Positions 1-8,685 of a stretch of DNA of 64,000 nt are shown piece after piece. The translations under genes were made by a program, and so were the position numbers. Within the stretch, counting starts at the first letter, position 1. Every line of letters starts with the position of its first letter. The DNA is taken from NCBI GenBank assembly GCA_035640355.1, contig DASQWI010000009.1, positions 124,001-188,000 of the forward strand. Direction: 5' to 3'. The notes below the pieces were generated by a model. That model was not told where the DNA came from. It did not search any database and saw nothing but the letters and a program-made list of their open reading frames with translations. Source of the DNA: Actinomycetota bacterium. Its GTDB lineage: Bacteria; Actinomycetota; UBA4738; HRBIN12.

Positions 1-303
1 ACGGCTCGCGCGAAGGGGGTACCGGAGCGCCACGTTCTCAACCGGCACGCGGTCCGCAACGCGCTCCTGCCGACCGTCACGCTCGTCGCCCTGTCGTTCG
101 GCTATGTCATCGGAGGCGCAATCACCGTCGAGGTCGTCTTCTCCTACCAGGGAGTCGGCCTGCTGACGTACACGGCGATCGTCGCGAAGGACTATTGGTT
201 GCTCCAGTCGCTATTCCTGTTACTGACACTCGCCGTGATCGTGTTCAATCTCATCTCCGATCTCGTGTACGCCTATCTGGACCCGAGGGTCCGGGAAGCC
301 TAG
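1..303 (+). CDS. ABC transporter permease, DppB-like (3' part only)
   Basis: This is the C-terminal 100 residues of an inner-membrane permease for a peptide/nickel-type ABC importer; the gene begins left of the window. The frame is open from base 1 to TAG at 301-303. The start of the fragment (TARAKGVPERHVLNRHAVRN) carries the EAA-loop pattern that contacts the ATPase, and ALLPTVTL followed by two hydrophobic segments is typical of DppB/OppB ends. The protein finishes with YAYLDPRVRE, the usual last helix plus short basic tail. The next permease starts 4 bases after the stop, so this is the upstream partner in a dpp/opp operon. The substrate (peptide, nickel or sugar oligomer) cannot be told from this fragment. 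Confidence 0.9.
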   Translation, partial: TARAKGVPERHVLNRHAVRNALLPTVTLVALSFGYVIGGAITVEVVFSYQGVGLLTYTAIVAKDYWLLQSLFLLLTLAVIVFNLISDLVYAYLDPRVREA

Positions 304-307
304 TCCG

Positions 308-1267
308 ATGCAGACTCCACCGCTCCACGTCGGTGCCGAGGCACCGGTCGCGCCCGAGGAGGAGATCGGCCGGCCGCCGATCGGCTCACCCCGCCGCATC
401 AAGTGGGACCGGCGCCGCCGATCGTTCCGCAGGTTCTGGAAGGCGTATCGGCGCGACCGGATGGGATTGGCTGGCCTCTTCATCCTCGGATTCTTCGTCG
501 CTGTCGCGACCTTCGCGATCTTCGCGAACGACAGCGGGACGCGCATCACTGAGGCGACCGGACCCCGACTAGCATCTCCGAGCGCGGACTATCCGCTCGG
601 TACGGACGACCAAGGGCGCTCGGTTCTTACGCTGACCATCCACGGCGCCCAGGTGTCCTTGCTCGTCGGCCTGACCGCCACCGCTATCACCATGGTGATC
701 GGATCGGCGATCGGGCTCGTCGCGGGTTTCCGCGGCGGGTGGGTCGATCAGCTCCTCATGCGGATCACCGACTGGGGCTTGGTCATCCCTTGGTTGGTGT
801 TGGCCATCTCGCTTGCGTCGATCTTTGGGCAATCGCTCTTCGTCATCATTCTGGTGATCGGTTTGACGACGTGGCCGAGCACCGCACGCCTCGTTCGCTC
901 GCAAACGCTCTCTGTGAAGGAGCGGCCATACGTCGAACGAGCCCGCGCGCTCGGCGCGAGCAGCTGGCACCTCGTCACTCGCCACATCCTGCCGAACGTG
1001 ATGCCGGTCATCATGGCGAACACGGTTCTGATCGTGGCGATCGCGATCCTGTCCGAAACGGCGCTGTCCTTTCTCGGCCTGGGAGATCCCTTCAGCATCT
1101 CGTGGGGTCAGATCCTCGAACAGGCGTCGAACGGCGGCGCCGCCACGCAGGGCGCGTGGTGGTGGTTGGGCGCGCCGGGCGTTTGCATCGTCCTCGTGGT
1201 CTTGGCGTTCACGATGATCGGGTTCGCGCTCGACGAAATCATCAACCCAAAGATCCGCGAGCGATGA
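308..1267 (+). CDS. ABC transporter permease, DppC-like
   Basis: 319-residue second permease of the peptide-type importer. The N-terminal cytoplasmic stretch is followed by a first helix around residues 54-76, a periplasmic segment with the family pattern [13 protein letters not shown], and about five further helices. The EAA loop is visible as [23 protein letters not shown]. Length and order (long first loop, LSFLGLGDP near the end) fit DppC/OppC. The ATG is 4 bases after the upstream permease stop. The TGA overlaps an ATG (ATGA at 1264-1267) that opens a 7-codon reading frame before the real ATPase start. The substrate is unknown because no binding protein lies in the window. Confidence 0.93.
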   Translation: MQTPPLHVGAEAPVAPEEEIGRPPIGSPRRIKWDRRRRSFRRFWKAYRRDRMGLAGLFILGFFVAVATFAIFANDSGTRITEATGPRLASPSADYPLGTDDQGRSVLTLTIHGAQVSLLVGLTATAITMVIGSAIGLVAGFRGGWVDQLLMRITDWGLVIPWLVLAISLASIFGQSLFVIILVIGLTTWPSTARLVRSQTLSVKERPYVERARALGASSWHLVTRHILPNVMPVIMANTVLIVAIAILSETALSFLGLGDPFSISWGQILEQASNGGAATQGAWWWLGAPGVCIVLVVLAFTMIGFALDEIINPKIRER

Positions 1268-1303
1268 GCGTTCTCGAAGCTCGATGAGCGTTCTCGAGGT
1301 CCG
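1264..1303 (+). repeat. 20-bp tandem duplication at the DppD-like gene start
   Basis: Bases 1264-1283 and 1284-1303 are adjacent copies of ATGAGCGTTCTCGA plus six bases, with small differences in the last bases (AGCTCG against GGTCCG). The first copy's ATG overlaps the permease stop. Its frame reads MSVLEAR and ends in TGA at 1285-1287, overlapping the ATG of the second copy, which opens the full ATPase gene. The duplication has therefore turned one coupled start into two ATGA junctions in series. I infer a recent slippage event. Confidence 0.85.
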
Positions 1304-2273
1304 CGACCTCCACGTCACGTACCGGACGCAGGGCGGGGACGTCCCCGCCGTGCGGGGGGTCGACCTCGACGTCGCGCGCGGCGAGGTGCTCGGGCTGGCC
1401 GGCGAATCGGGGTGCGGAAAAACGACGATCGCCGGCGCGATTCTCCGCTTGCTCCCGAAGCGAACGAAGACCGAAGGGACGATCTCGCTCGATGGCGAGA
1501 ACGTCCTCGAGATGAAGGCCAAGCGCCTTCGAGCGGTCCGATGGACAGGTGCGTCGATCATCTTCCAGGGGGCGATGCACGCGCTGAACCCGGTCCGGCG
1601 CGTGGGCGACCAGATCGCGGAGGCGATCGTCATGCACCAGCAGTCGAGCGAGCAGGACGCGATCGTCCGCGTCGGGTCGCTCCTCGAGGAGGTGGGACTG
1701 CCGCCCAGGAGGCTGCGCGACTATCCGCACGAGCTGTCGGGGGGTCAGCGTCAACGCGTGATGATCGCCATGGCCCTCGCGTGCGGCCCGAACCTCGTCA
1801 TCGCCGATGAGCCGACGACGGCGCTCGACGTGATGGTGCAGGCCCAGGTCCTGGCGTTGCTCAAGAATCTCCAGCGAGAGCTCGGCCTGGCGATGCTGTT
1901 CATCACGCACGACCTGTCGGTCCTCGTCGAGGTTTCCGACCGTCTAGCGGTCATGTATGCGGGCAAGGTCGTCGAGCAGGGACCGTCGCGAGCGGTATTC
2001 CATGATCCGGCCCACCCGTACACCCGGGCGCTTTCCGCGGCGTTCCCCACGATCGGTGACGCGCGGTTCCGCCGGAACCCGTCGGGGCTCGGCGGGGATC
2101 CACCGGACCCGCAGGCGATCCCATCCGGGTGCCCGTTCCACCCGCGCTGTCCCGTGGCGTTCGATGCCTGCCCGACGATCGTTCCGGACCTCTACCCAGC
2201 CGGCGAGGGGCGGCGGGCGGCGTGCCTGCTCGTCGAGGGCGCGCTCGTCGACGCGCCCGGAGCAGTGGAATGA
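1284..2273 (+). CDS. Peptide-type ABC transporter ATP-binding protein, DppD-like
   Basis: 329-residue cytoplasmic ATPase. Visible motifs are Walker A GESGCGKT near residue 45, signature LSGGQRQRV, Walker [13 protein letters not shown] and switch HDLS. The C-terminal oligopeptide-transporter extension has [16 protein letters not shown], the Cys-rich region typical of DppD/OppD. The ATG at 1284 was chosen because it gives the family N-terminus ([12 protein letters not shown]). An earlier out-of-frame ATG at 1264 only encodes seven residues. The TGA overlaps the next ATG (ATGA at 2270-2273), so translation of the two ATPases is probably coupled. Confidence 0.95.
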   Translation: MSVLEVRDLHVTYRTQGGDVPAVRGVDLDVARGEVLGLAGESGCGKTTIAGAILRLLPKRTKTEGTISLDGENVLEMKAKRLRAVRWTGASIIFQGAMHALNPVRRVGDQIAEAIVMHQQSSEQDAIVRVGSLLEEVGLPPRRLRDYPHELSGGQRQRVMIAMALACGPNLVIADEPTTALDVMVQAQVLALLKNLQRELGLAMLFITHDLSVLVEVSDRLAVMYAGKVVEQGPSRAVFHDPAHPYTRALSAAFPTIGDARFRRNPSGLGGDPPDPQAIPSGCPFHPRCPVAFDACPTIVPDLYPAGEGRRAACLLVEGALVDAPGAVE

Positions 2274-3355
2274 GCGTCGTCAAGGAGACTGGGACTATCG
2301 AGGGCGTCGTCCTGGAGATCCGCGACCTCGCGGTCACCTTCCAGGGCCGCGTCGGTGTCATCGGCGGCCTCTTCGGCAAGAAGGGGAGCGACGCGCGTGC
2401 CGTCGACGGCGTGAGCTTCGACCTTCGCAGAGGCGAGGTGCTCGCGCTCGCCGGCGAGTCCGGCTGCGGGAAGACGACGACGGCCCGGGCAATCATGGGT
2501 CTTCTCACGCCACAGCGCGGCCAGATCCTGTTCGAGGGCAAGCCCGTTCGAAACGTCCGGAAGTTCCGACGGCGCGTGCAGATGGTGTTCCAGGATCCGA
2601 TGGGGTCGCTCAATCCGCGTCAAACCATCTACGAGATCGTCGCCGAGGCTCTGCGCATCCACGGGATCCATCGCGGATCTGGGGGCGAGTCCGAGGAGGA
2701 ACTGGTGGCCCGCGCGCTCTCCCGCGCGGGGATGCGGCCGCCCGAGCGGTTCTTCCTGCTCTACCCGCACGAGCTGTCGGGTGGGCAGCGCCAACGTGTG
2801 GTGATCGCCGGTGCGCTGGTTCTGGAACCCGAAATCATCGTCGCGGACGAGCCCGTCTCCAACCTCGACGCGTCCGTGCGCGGCGAGATCCTGAGCCTGC
2901 TGATGCGGCTCCGCGAACGCGACCGCATCTCGATCATCGTCGTCACGCACGACCTCGGGCTCGCGTGGACGGTCGCCGACCGCGTCGCGGTGATGTACCT
3001 CGGGCGGATCGTGGAGATCGGCCCAGCCGAAGACGTGCTGACGAAACCGTTGCACCCGTACACACAGGCGCTGCTGAACGTCGTACCGGAGGCCGAAGGG
3101 ATCGACCGGCCGATCCTGGCCGGTGAGCCGCCCGACCCGACGCGCATCCCACCGGGGTGCCGATTCCACCCACGGTGTCCGGAGCTAACGTCTGGAAGAT
3201 CGGCGCAGCTCGGCGTGGAGCACAAATGCAGGGCTGACGATCTGGGGCTTCTCGAGCTACGGCCGGGTCACGCCGCCGCCTGTCACGTCGCGAACGTGAT
3301 CCACGCGGGAACCGCTGTTCCGGCGCCGCCGCCGACCGCGGCACCAGCGCGTTAG
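2270..3355 (+). CDS. Peptide-type ABC transporter ATP-binding protein, DppF-like
   Basis: 361-residue second ATPase of the importer. Walker A is GESGCGKT, signature LSGGQRQRV, Walker [13 protein letters not shown], switch HDLG. The C-terminal extension carries [11 protein letters not shown] and ends in an Ala/Pro-rich tail. The start is ATG at 2270, overlapping the upstream stop; the frame is open further upstream, but that part is antisense-like and out of family. It forms a heterodimer with the DppD-like subunit under the two permeases. The stop overlaps by four bases the stop of the convergent minus-strand gene, and no clear terminator hairpin separates them. Confidence 0.95.
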   Translation: MSVVKETGTIEGVVLEIRDLAVTFQGRVGVIGGLFGKKGSDARAVDGVSFDLRRGEVLALAGESGCGKTTTARAIMGLLTPQRGQILFEGKPVRNVRKFRRRVQMVFQDPMGSLNPRQTIYEIVAEALRIHGIHRGSGGESEEELVARALSRAGMRPPERFFLLYPHELSGGQRQRVVIAGALVLEPEIIVADEPVSNLDASVRGEILSLLMRLRERDRISIIVVTHDLGLAWTVADRVAVMYLGRIVEIGPAEDVLTKPLHPYTQALLNVVPEAEGIDRPILAGEPPDPTRIPPGCRFHPRCPELTSGRSAQLGVEHKCRADDLGLLELRPGHAAACHVANVIHAGTAVPAPPPTAAPAR

Positions 3356-4071
3356 AACGCCCGTTCAGAGTCCCCCGTCGCCGGTACGGCCTCGTCGTGT
3401 TCGGGTCGCTCCGGCGATCGAGCGCTCTCGCCGCTATCGCTGGGGGGTTCGCCTCCGCCCTTGAGAACGCCGAGGATGGCCTCCATCTCGGTGTCGCCGA
3501 CCGGAGCGTCGCGGCTGGCGCCTTTCGCCGCCGTGAGAAGCGTTCGAAGGTTGCTCTCGGCCATCTCGGCGCGGGCCTCGAGCTCCTTGACCCGCGAGGC
3601 CAGCGTCGAAGCGCGCCGTTCAGCGCCGTCGCGGGCGGCCTGCGCGTCTCGTGCCTCCTCGCGGGCGGTTCGGACCGCGCCTCGAAGCGTCCCTACCTCC
3701 CGCCCCAGCTCGACAAGGCGCTCGACCGTCTCCCTACCGATATCCGAGTAGGTCGTCCGCCTGGACGTGGACGGCTCTGCAGTGGTGCCGGCACGGGGCC
3801 GCCCCCGCTTGATCCGGCGCGGCCGCGGGACCTGCTCCCGTTCGCCCACCTCGATCGGGCGTGGGTCGAGCAGCCGGTACCTGCCGTCGACCGCCTCGAG
3901 ACGCCGGCGCGCCAACAGCGCGCGGATCGCCCTCGCCGCGGCCAGCGGCTCGTTCACGCCGATCTCACGCCCCAGCTCGGCCGGCGAGAGGTCGATCAGG
4001 TCACCTTCGCCCGCGCGAGACGCGACGGCCGCAAGGAACGCGTTCGCCCGCTCCAGGCTCTCCTGGTTCAT
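3352..4071 (-). CDS. Hypothetical coiled-coil protein with possible N-terminal winged helix
   Basis: 239 residues, not assigned to a named family. Residues 1-70 look like a small helical DNA-binding fold: LSPAELGREIGVNEPLAAARAIRALLARRRLEAVDGRYRLLD reads as a winged helix with a recognition helix and a short wing. A basic linker follows (RRIKRGRPRA). Residues 110-185 form a long heptad-patterned helix rich in Ala, Arg and Glu (coiled coil). The last 40 residues are acidic and probably disordered. It is transcribed toward the end of the transporter operon and diverges from the CoA-transferase. A role as a small DNA-binding or nucleoid-associated regulator is only an inference. Confidence 0.7.
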   Translation of the reverse strand: MNQESLERANAFLAAVASRAGEGDLIDLSPAELGREIGVNEPLAAARAIRALLARRRLEAVDGRYRLLDPRPIEVGEREQVPRPRRIKRGRPRAGTTAEPSTSRRTTYSDIGRETVERLVELGREVGTLRGAVRTAREEARDAQAARDGAERRASTLASRVKELEARAEMAESNLRTLLTAAKGASRDAPVGDTEMEAILGVLKGGGEPPSDSGESARSPERPEHDEAVPATGDSERAF

Positions 4072-4111
4072 GCCTCCCTATCGTGCTGTATCCGGCGATC
4101 CATTGCCACCC

Positions 4112-4125
4112 GACGTGTACACGTC
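4112..4125. promoter_or_regulatory. Perfect 14-bp palindrome in a divergent intergenic region
   Basis: GACGTGTACACGTC is its own reverse complement. It sits 41 bases upstream of the coiled-coil gene's ATG (4071, minus) and about 145 bases upstream of the CoA-transferase start (plus), so it could be a dimeric repressor or activator site serving one or both. No bound regulator can be named from sequence alone. Confidence 0.45.
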
Positions 4126-4201
4126 CAGTTGCGTCGGCGGGAAAGAGCCACAAGACGCCGCTTCCGATTTGACCGCTCGGCCGCGATGGTGTTGGATGCT
4201 C

Positions 4202-4241
4202 AGTGGCGCCGCTGGAACCCTCGGGTTCTGGCGGCGCCGCT
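4202..4241 (+). promoter_or_regulatory. Long hairpin in the 5' leader of the CoA-transferase gene
   Basis: Two 19-base arms (4202-4220 and 4223-4241) are complementary except for three positions, two of which can be G-U pairs in RNA; the loop is two to four bases. It is followed by CTTTCAC rather than a U run, and the Shine-Dalgarno of the next gene starts 15 bases later. Such a stem in a leader could pause or terminate transcription or control access to the ribosome site. It is not at the end of any plus-strand gene. Confidence 0.5.
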
Positions 4242-4256
4242 CTTTCACGTCACCGT

Positions 4257-4263
4257 GGGGAGG
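4257..4263 (+). promoter_or_regulatory. Ribosome binding site fixing a CTG start
   Basis: GGGGAGG followed by a six-base spacer and CTG at 4270. The only in-frame standard start nearby, GTG at 4255, is followed two codons later by TAG (4264-4266), and the first in-frame ATG (4384) would delete the conserved N-terminus. The strong Shine-Dalgarno therefore points to initiation at CTG. Confidence 0.65.
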
Positions 4264-4269
4264 TAGCGG

Positions 4270-5448
4270 CTGGGCGGCCCATCCACGTCGAGGGAGCGGG
4301 TCGAACCCGAACCGACGGGTCTCCCCCTCGCCGGTATCCGAATCGCGGACTTTTCCCGCGTCCTCGCCGGACCGCTTGCGACGATGCTCCTCGCCGATCT
4401 CGGCGCCGACGTCGTCAAGTTGGAGCGCCCCGGCACCGGAGACGACACCCGCGGTTGGGGCCCGCCGTTCGTCGGCAGCGACGCCGCGTACTTCCTCTCG
4501 TTGAACCGGAACAAGCGGTCGGTTGTCGTCGACCTCGCGACGGACGAAGGCCGTGGCGTCGCACGGCGTCTCGCGCTCTCGTCGGACGTCGTCGTCGAGA
4601 ACTTCCGGCCCGGGTTGATGGAGACGTTCGGACTCGACCACGCATCGCTCGTAGCGGCGCGCCCGGAACTCGTTTACTGCTCGCTCACGACGTTTCGTGA
4701 CGAGGCGGATCGGCGACCGGGCTACGACATCATCGTGCAGGCGCTGTCGGGCCTGATGAGCTTCACCGGCCATCCCGGACGCGAGCCGACCAAGGTCGGC
4801 GTCGCGCTGCTCGACGTGATCTGCGGGTTGTACGCCGCGAACGCGATCCAATCGGCGCTCATTGCGCGGGCAGAGACGGGACGAGGCTCGCGTGTTTCGA
4901 TCTCGCTGTTCGACGCGAGCGTCGCCGCCCTCGTGAATCAGGCGGCGAACTACCTGATCGGCGGCGTCGTTCCCCAACCACTGGGGAACGCGCACCCGAA
5001 CATCGTCCCGTACCAGCTGTTCCACGCGTCGGATCGACCGTTCATCCTCGCGGCGGGCAACGACCGTCTCTTCCTTCGAACGTGCGAGACCCTCGGTCGC
5101 CGGGAGCTCGCGACCGACGACCGGTTCGCGACGAACGCGGCACGCGTTCGCAACCGGGACGTCATCGTCGCGGAGCTCGGCGAGGCCTTCGCCACGCGAA
5201 CCGCCGCGCAATGGATCGCCGCGCTCGAGGCTGCGGGGGTGCCCTGCGCGCCGGTCCGAGCGCTCGACGAGGTGTTCGCTTCGGCGGAAGGTGCATCCGC
5301 GATCCAGACCGTCGACGATCCCCAACGCGGCGCGCTGCGTCTCGTCGTGTCGCCCATCCGGATCAACGGGGTGACGCCGTCGGTTCGGCGGCCGCCGCCG
5401 CTGCTCGGAGAGCACACTGAAGAGATCCTTCGCGAGCTGGAGCGGTGA
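4270..5448 (+). CDS. Class III (CaiB/BaiF family) CoA-transferase, CTG start
   Basis: 392 residues if translation begins at CTG 4270, the usual length for the family. Beginning at the first ATG (4384) would remove the conserved opening strand and CoA-site motif LPLAGIRIADFSRVLAGPLA. Other family marks are LGADVVKLERPG, the VVENFRPG motif, and SLFDAS near residue 220, which holds the catalytic aspartate. The family moves CoA between carboxylic acids through a mixed-anhydride intermediate; the acid substrate is unknown. The stop overlaps the GTG of a methyltransferase, so the two form an operon. The leader has a long hairpin and a palindrome upstream. Confidence 0.9.
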   Translation: MGGPSTSRERVEPEPTGLPLAGIRIADFSRVLAGPLATMLLADLGADVVKLERPGTGDDTRGWGPPFVGSDAAYFLSLNRNKRSVVVDLATDEGRGVARRLALSSDVVVENFRPGLMETFGLDHASLVAARPELVYCSLTTFRDEADRRPGYDIIVQALSGLMSFTGHPGREPTKVGVALLDVICGLYAANAIQSALIARAETGRGSRVSISLFDASVAALVNQAANYLIGGVVPQPLGNAHPNIVPYQLFHASDRPFILAAGNDRLFLRTCETLGRRELATDDRFATNAARVRNRDVIVAELGEAFATRTAAQWIAALEAAGVPCAPVRALDEVFASAEGASAIQTVDDPQRGALRLVVSPIRINGVTPSVRRPPPLLGEHTEEILRELER

Positions 5449-6281
5449 GCTCGTCGCAGCCGGACCACCTGTTCGAGCGGTGGAGGCGTGAGCTCGACGG
5501 CTGGGGCATCCCCGCCGAGATCTTGGCTATGGCGCCCGAGTCGCCTTGGAGCTTCCCCGTCGAGCTCTTCCGCGTGCGAGAGGGGACCGCCGGGGAGGGG
5601 GAAACGTCGCCGTCGACGGCACGGGCGCGCGAGGCACTCCCGAAAGGCGGCTCCGTGCTCGACGTCGGCGTCGGCGGTGGCGCCGCGTCGTTACCGCTTG
5701 CCGACGGGGCGGGCCTCATCGTGGGGGTGGACCGCTCCGAGGAGATGCTCGCGTCGTTCCGCGATGCCGCGCTCGAGCGCGGCATCGCGGCCGAACAGAT
5801 ACTCGGCGGGTGGCCGGACGTCGAAGCGGATACGCCGGCCTGCGACGTCGTCGTGTGTCACCACGTCCTCTATAACGGGACCGATCTGGAACGCTTCGTG
5901 CCTCCTCTCGACGCGCACGCGGGCCGTCGGGTCGTCATCGAGATGACGCCGACACATCCGCTCGTGTGGATGGCCGACCTGTGGCTACGGTTCCACGGGC
6001 TCGAGCGGCCATCGGGGCCGACGGCCGATGACGCGCTGGAAGGGATCCGCTTGCTCGGATTCGACGCGGATCGCCAGGACCACGAAGTCGAAACGACAAC
6101 CGGGTTCGCGCGCCGAGAGGACGCGATCGCGCTCGTCCGCCGACGCTTGTGCCTGCCGAAAGAGCGCGACAACGAGATCGCGGAGGCGATCGGCGGCCGG
6201 CTCGTCGAGCGCGACGGTCTGTGGTCGACGGGTCCTCCGCGAGAGACGCTCGTGACGATCTGGTGGAACGCCGCGCGATGA
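5445..6281 (+). CDS. Class I SAM-dependent methyltransferase-like protein
   Basis: 278 residues from a GTG that overlaps the CoA-transferase stop (GTGA). Residues 65-85 give motif I, GGSVLDVGVGGGAASLPLA, and VGVDRSEEML is the acidic end of strand 2 that binds the SAM ribose. After the Rossmann core comes a helical region around residues 165-230 and a final strand TLVTIWW. It is predicted to be cytoplasmic. The substrate is not recognisable; co-translation with a CoA-transferase suggests the same small-molecule pathway, but this is inference. Confidence 0.82.
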   Translation: MSSSQPDHLFERWRRELDGWGIPAEILAMAPESPWSFPVELFRVREGTAGEGETSPSTARAREALPKGGSVLDVGVGGGAASLPLADGAGLIVGVDRSEEMLASFRDAALERGIAAEQILGGWPDVEADTPACDVVVCHHVLYNGTDLERFVPPLDAHAGRRVVIEMTPTHPLVWMADLWLRFHGLERPSGPTADDALEGIRLLGFDADRQDHEVETTTGFARREDAIALVRRRLCLPKERDNEIAEAIGGRLVERDGLWSTGPPRETLVTIWWNAAR

Positions 6282-6288
6282 AGTTCGG

Positions 6289-8220
6289 TCAGCGCGGCCG
6301 CCGCGCGACGTAGTCGCGCAAGACGAAGTCCCCGATCTCGCGATCGTCCATCAGGAAGATCCGTCCCGCGGTGAGCTCCGCGAGCCGCTCCATGAACCGG
6401 ATCAACCCCGGAGAGTCCTCGAGCATGAAGACGTTCAGCGTCACATCGCTCTTCGCGAGCTTCATCGCCTCGGCCAGCGTGAGGCGGATCGTCTCCGGAA
6501 CGGGCGGCCAACTGAACTGCGCGTGCTCGCCTTCGAGATGCGCGGTCGGCTCGCCGTCGGTGACCATGATGACCTGCCGGGTCGAGCGCGGGTGCTGGGA
6601 CAGGAGCCTCCCCGCCAGGTTGAACGCGTGCTGCATGTTCGTCCCGTAGACGCGCTCCCATCCGGCGGCCGTGAGGTCCTGCGGCTCCATGCGGCGGGCG
6701 TAATCGCTGAACCCGATCATGTACAGCCGGTCGTGGGGATATCGGCCCTCGATCAGCGCGTGCAACGCGAGGGCCATGCGCTTCGCGTGAACGAAATGTC
6801 CACGAAGCGGCATCGAGAACGACAGGTCGAGCAAGAGCGCCGTCGCCGTCTCCGTTCGCTGTTCCGCTTCGACCAGCTCGAAATCGTCGGGTCGCAGCCG
6901 AACGGCCTGCCCAGGCTCGCCTCTGACGACGGCGTTGAATACGGTGCGCTGCACGGCGATCTGACCGGCGTCTCCGAACCGCCACGGGCGCGTCGCGCCT
7001 GTCGGCTCGGCGAGTCCTCCGGCGTCGCGAGCGTCGTGCGCTCCCTCCCGGTCGCGTCGGAGCTCCTCGAACACCCGGACCAGCGCGCGCTCGCCGAGCT
7101 TTCGCGCGCCCTTCGGGGTCACGTCGAGGCGTCCGTCGCGACGCGAGACGAGACCGGCCTCCTCGAGCATGCGCTCGATCTGCTTCAGACGACGGAGATC
7201 GCGGACGGCGTCCTCACCGAGCGTATTCCGCAACGCCTCCTCGTCGACGTCGTCGATCGATGCGCCGGCGTAGTCGCCGCGGAGCGACCGGTCGAGCTCC
7301 TCGTAGTCGTGAAGTCGCTCCATCGCGTCGACGGTCGCCGACAGCGGCATGGCGTCCTCGCCGCCGGCGAGCGCCGGCTCACCCCACGGCATCTCGGGAA
7401 ACATCGAGGAGAGGTTCGAGCCCAACCGATCGACCTCGAACGCGAGATCCATGTCCTGCATGACCTGCTCGGCCAGCGCCTGGAGCTCGGCGCGCTGCTC
7501 CGCCGACATCGAGGCGAGCAGGCGCGACATCGCAGCCATGCGCCGGGCCATCTGCTCGAGCAGCTCGTCCAGCGTTCGCGGCCGTTCCGGGAAGAAGTCG
7601 CCGTACCGGTCCATGAATCCGTCGAAGTCGTACGGCCCGCCGCGGTCGCGGCGCTCGATCATGTCGTTCAGCTCCGCGAGCATGTCGCGGAAGCGGGCCA
7701 GCTCCTCGCCGGACAGGCTCCGCATGCCCTGCGCCACGTTCCGGAAGTACGCGCCCATGACCTCCTCGCGCAGGCGATCCATCAAGGCGTCGAAGTCCTG
7801 CTGCGCGCGCCCGTCGACGAACCGATAGTCCGTGAGCTCCTTGACCTTGCCGGGCACGTCCGGAGGGAGCGCATCGAGGAACGTTTCACGCATCCGTGCG
7901 TCGTCGCCCGGCTCGAACGAGAGCGTGGTGCGTTCGCGCTCGATGATCTCCTCGAGCTGCTCCCGGATCTCTTCGAGCGGCCCCTGGAGGTTCAATGCGC
8001 CCTGCTCGCGGCGACGGCGTTCGCGAAGCCTCGCCCGGAGTGAGTCGAGCCCACTGAACCGTCCCTGCATTCCGCGGCGCATCAGTCTCGAAAGCGCGCC
8101 CTCCGCCCCCGCGCCGGAAAGGATGTCGTCAGAAAGCTCCTCGAGCAGCTCGGCTGCAGGGACGTCGGCGCCGAACGGATCCTGCGTGTCGTCCCAGCGC
8201 GAGTAGCGGAACCGCCGCAT
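6289..8220 (-). CDS. VWA-domain protein, partner of the MoxR-like ATPase
   Basis: 643 residues. The C-terminal third is a von Willebrand A domain: MIDAS DLSFS at 465-469, a Gly/Thr loop YGTNMQHAF, and MVTDGEPTAH for the third metal-site strand. The first 430 residues are helical and charged, with many Arg/Glu stretches and no membrane segment. It is the last gene of a minus-strand run after a small membrane protein and a MoxR-like AAA+ ATPase. MoxR-VWA pairs are generally chaperone-like systems that insert metals or mature complexes, and mycobacteria have a comparable ATPase/VWA pair. The client here is unknown. Confidence 0.88.
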   Translation of the reverse strand: MRRFRYSRWDDTQDPFGADVPAAELLEELSDDILSGAGAEGALSRLMRRGMQGRFSGLDSLRARLRERRRREQGALNLQGPLEEIREQLEEIIERERTTLSFEPGDDARMRETFLDALPPDVPGKVKELTDYRFVDGRAQQDFDALMDRLREEVMGAYFRNVAQGMRSLSGEELARFRDMLAELNDMIERRDRGGPYDFDGFMDRYGDFFPERPRTLDELLEQMARRMAAMSRLLASMSAEQRAELQALAEQVMQDMDLAFEVDRLGSNLSSMFPEMPWGEPALAGGEDAMPLSATVDAMERLHDYEELDRSLRGDYAGASIDDVDEEALRNTLGEDAVRDLRRLKQIERMLEEAGLVSRRDGRLDVTPKGARKLGERALVRVFEELRRDREGAHDARDAGGLAEPTGATRPWRFGDAGQIAVQRTVFNAVVRGEPGQAVRLRPDDFELVEAEQRTETATALLLDLSFSMPLRGHFVHAKRMALALHALIEGRYPHDRLYMIGFSDYARRMEPQDLTAAGWERVYGTNMQHAFNLAGRLLSQHPRSTRQVIMVTDGEPTAHLEGEHAQFSWPPVPETIRLTLAEAMKLAKSDVTLNVFMLEDSPGLIRFMERLAELTAGRIFLMDDREIGDFVLRDYVARRPR

Positions 8221-8262
8221 CGACTCAGCGTACGCGCCTCGCGACGAAAGACCGCGGGCGGG

Positions 8263-8682
8263 CTACCCGACGCCGAGGCCGGTCATGAGGGCGCGCAGGG
8301 TGAGTCCGAACGAGATGAACGACGCCCACGCGAACGGAACCCACGGCGCGATGCGACGCTCGGCCGCGAACCCGAGCATCGATGCGTTCCCCGCCCTGGC
8401 GATCACGTGCGCGACCACGAACAACAGGATCGGGAGCAGCCCGTAGACGTAGTGCAGGACGCCACCGAGCGCCCCGTCGGCTTCGACCGTCCGGCCGAGC
8501 AGCAAGAGAATGATCCCGAACACCGCCTGCAGCCCGGCGACGACCTGCGCCACAGGGAGCCACACCGCCCAGTACGCGTTGCCGGGGCCGCGGCGGGCGA
8601 TCCACGCCCCGAGACCCCACAGCCATCCGATGGCAAAAATGCCGACGACGGCGAATCCGACGTAACCGTGGAGTTCGGACAC
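8263..8682 (-). CDS. Small four-helix membrane protein
   Basis: 139 residues starting at GTG with an AAGGGG Shine-Dalgarno. Four hydrophobic segments lie at about residues 7-27, 44-63, 80-97 and 113-133. No enzymatic motif is visible. The gene lies between the MoxR-like ATPase (gap 3 bases) and the VWA gene (gap 42 bases), so it is almost certainly co-transcribed with both. It may tether that system to the membrane or be its substrate, which is inference from position only. Confidence 0.75.
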   Translation of the reverse strand: MSELHGYVGFAVVGIFAIGWLWGLGAWIARRGPGNAYWAVWLPVAQVVAGLQAVFGIILLLLGRTVEADGALGGVLHYVYGLLPILLFVVAHVIARAGNASMLGFAAERRIAPWVPFAWASFISFGLTLRALMTGLGVG

Positions 8683-8685
8683 CCC

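Noticed and set aside
4202-4263. T-box leader before the CoA-transferase
   Set aside because: No AGGGTGGNACCGCG element or specifier loop can be found.
4078-5415. 445-codon minus-strand open frame
   Set aside because: It lies antisense to the well-supported CoA-transferase and has the Arg-rich composition of a GC-driven shadow frame.
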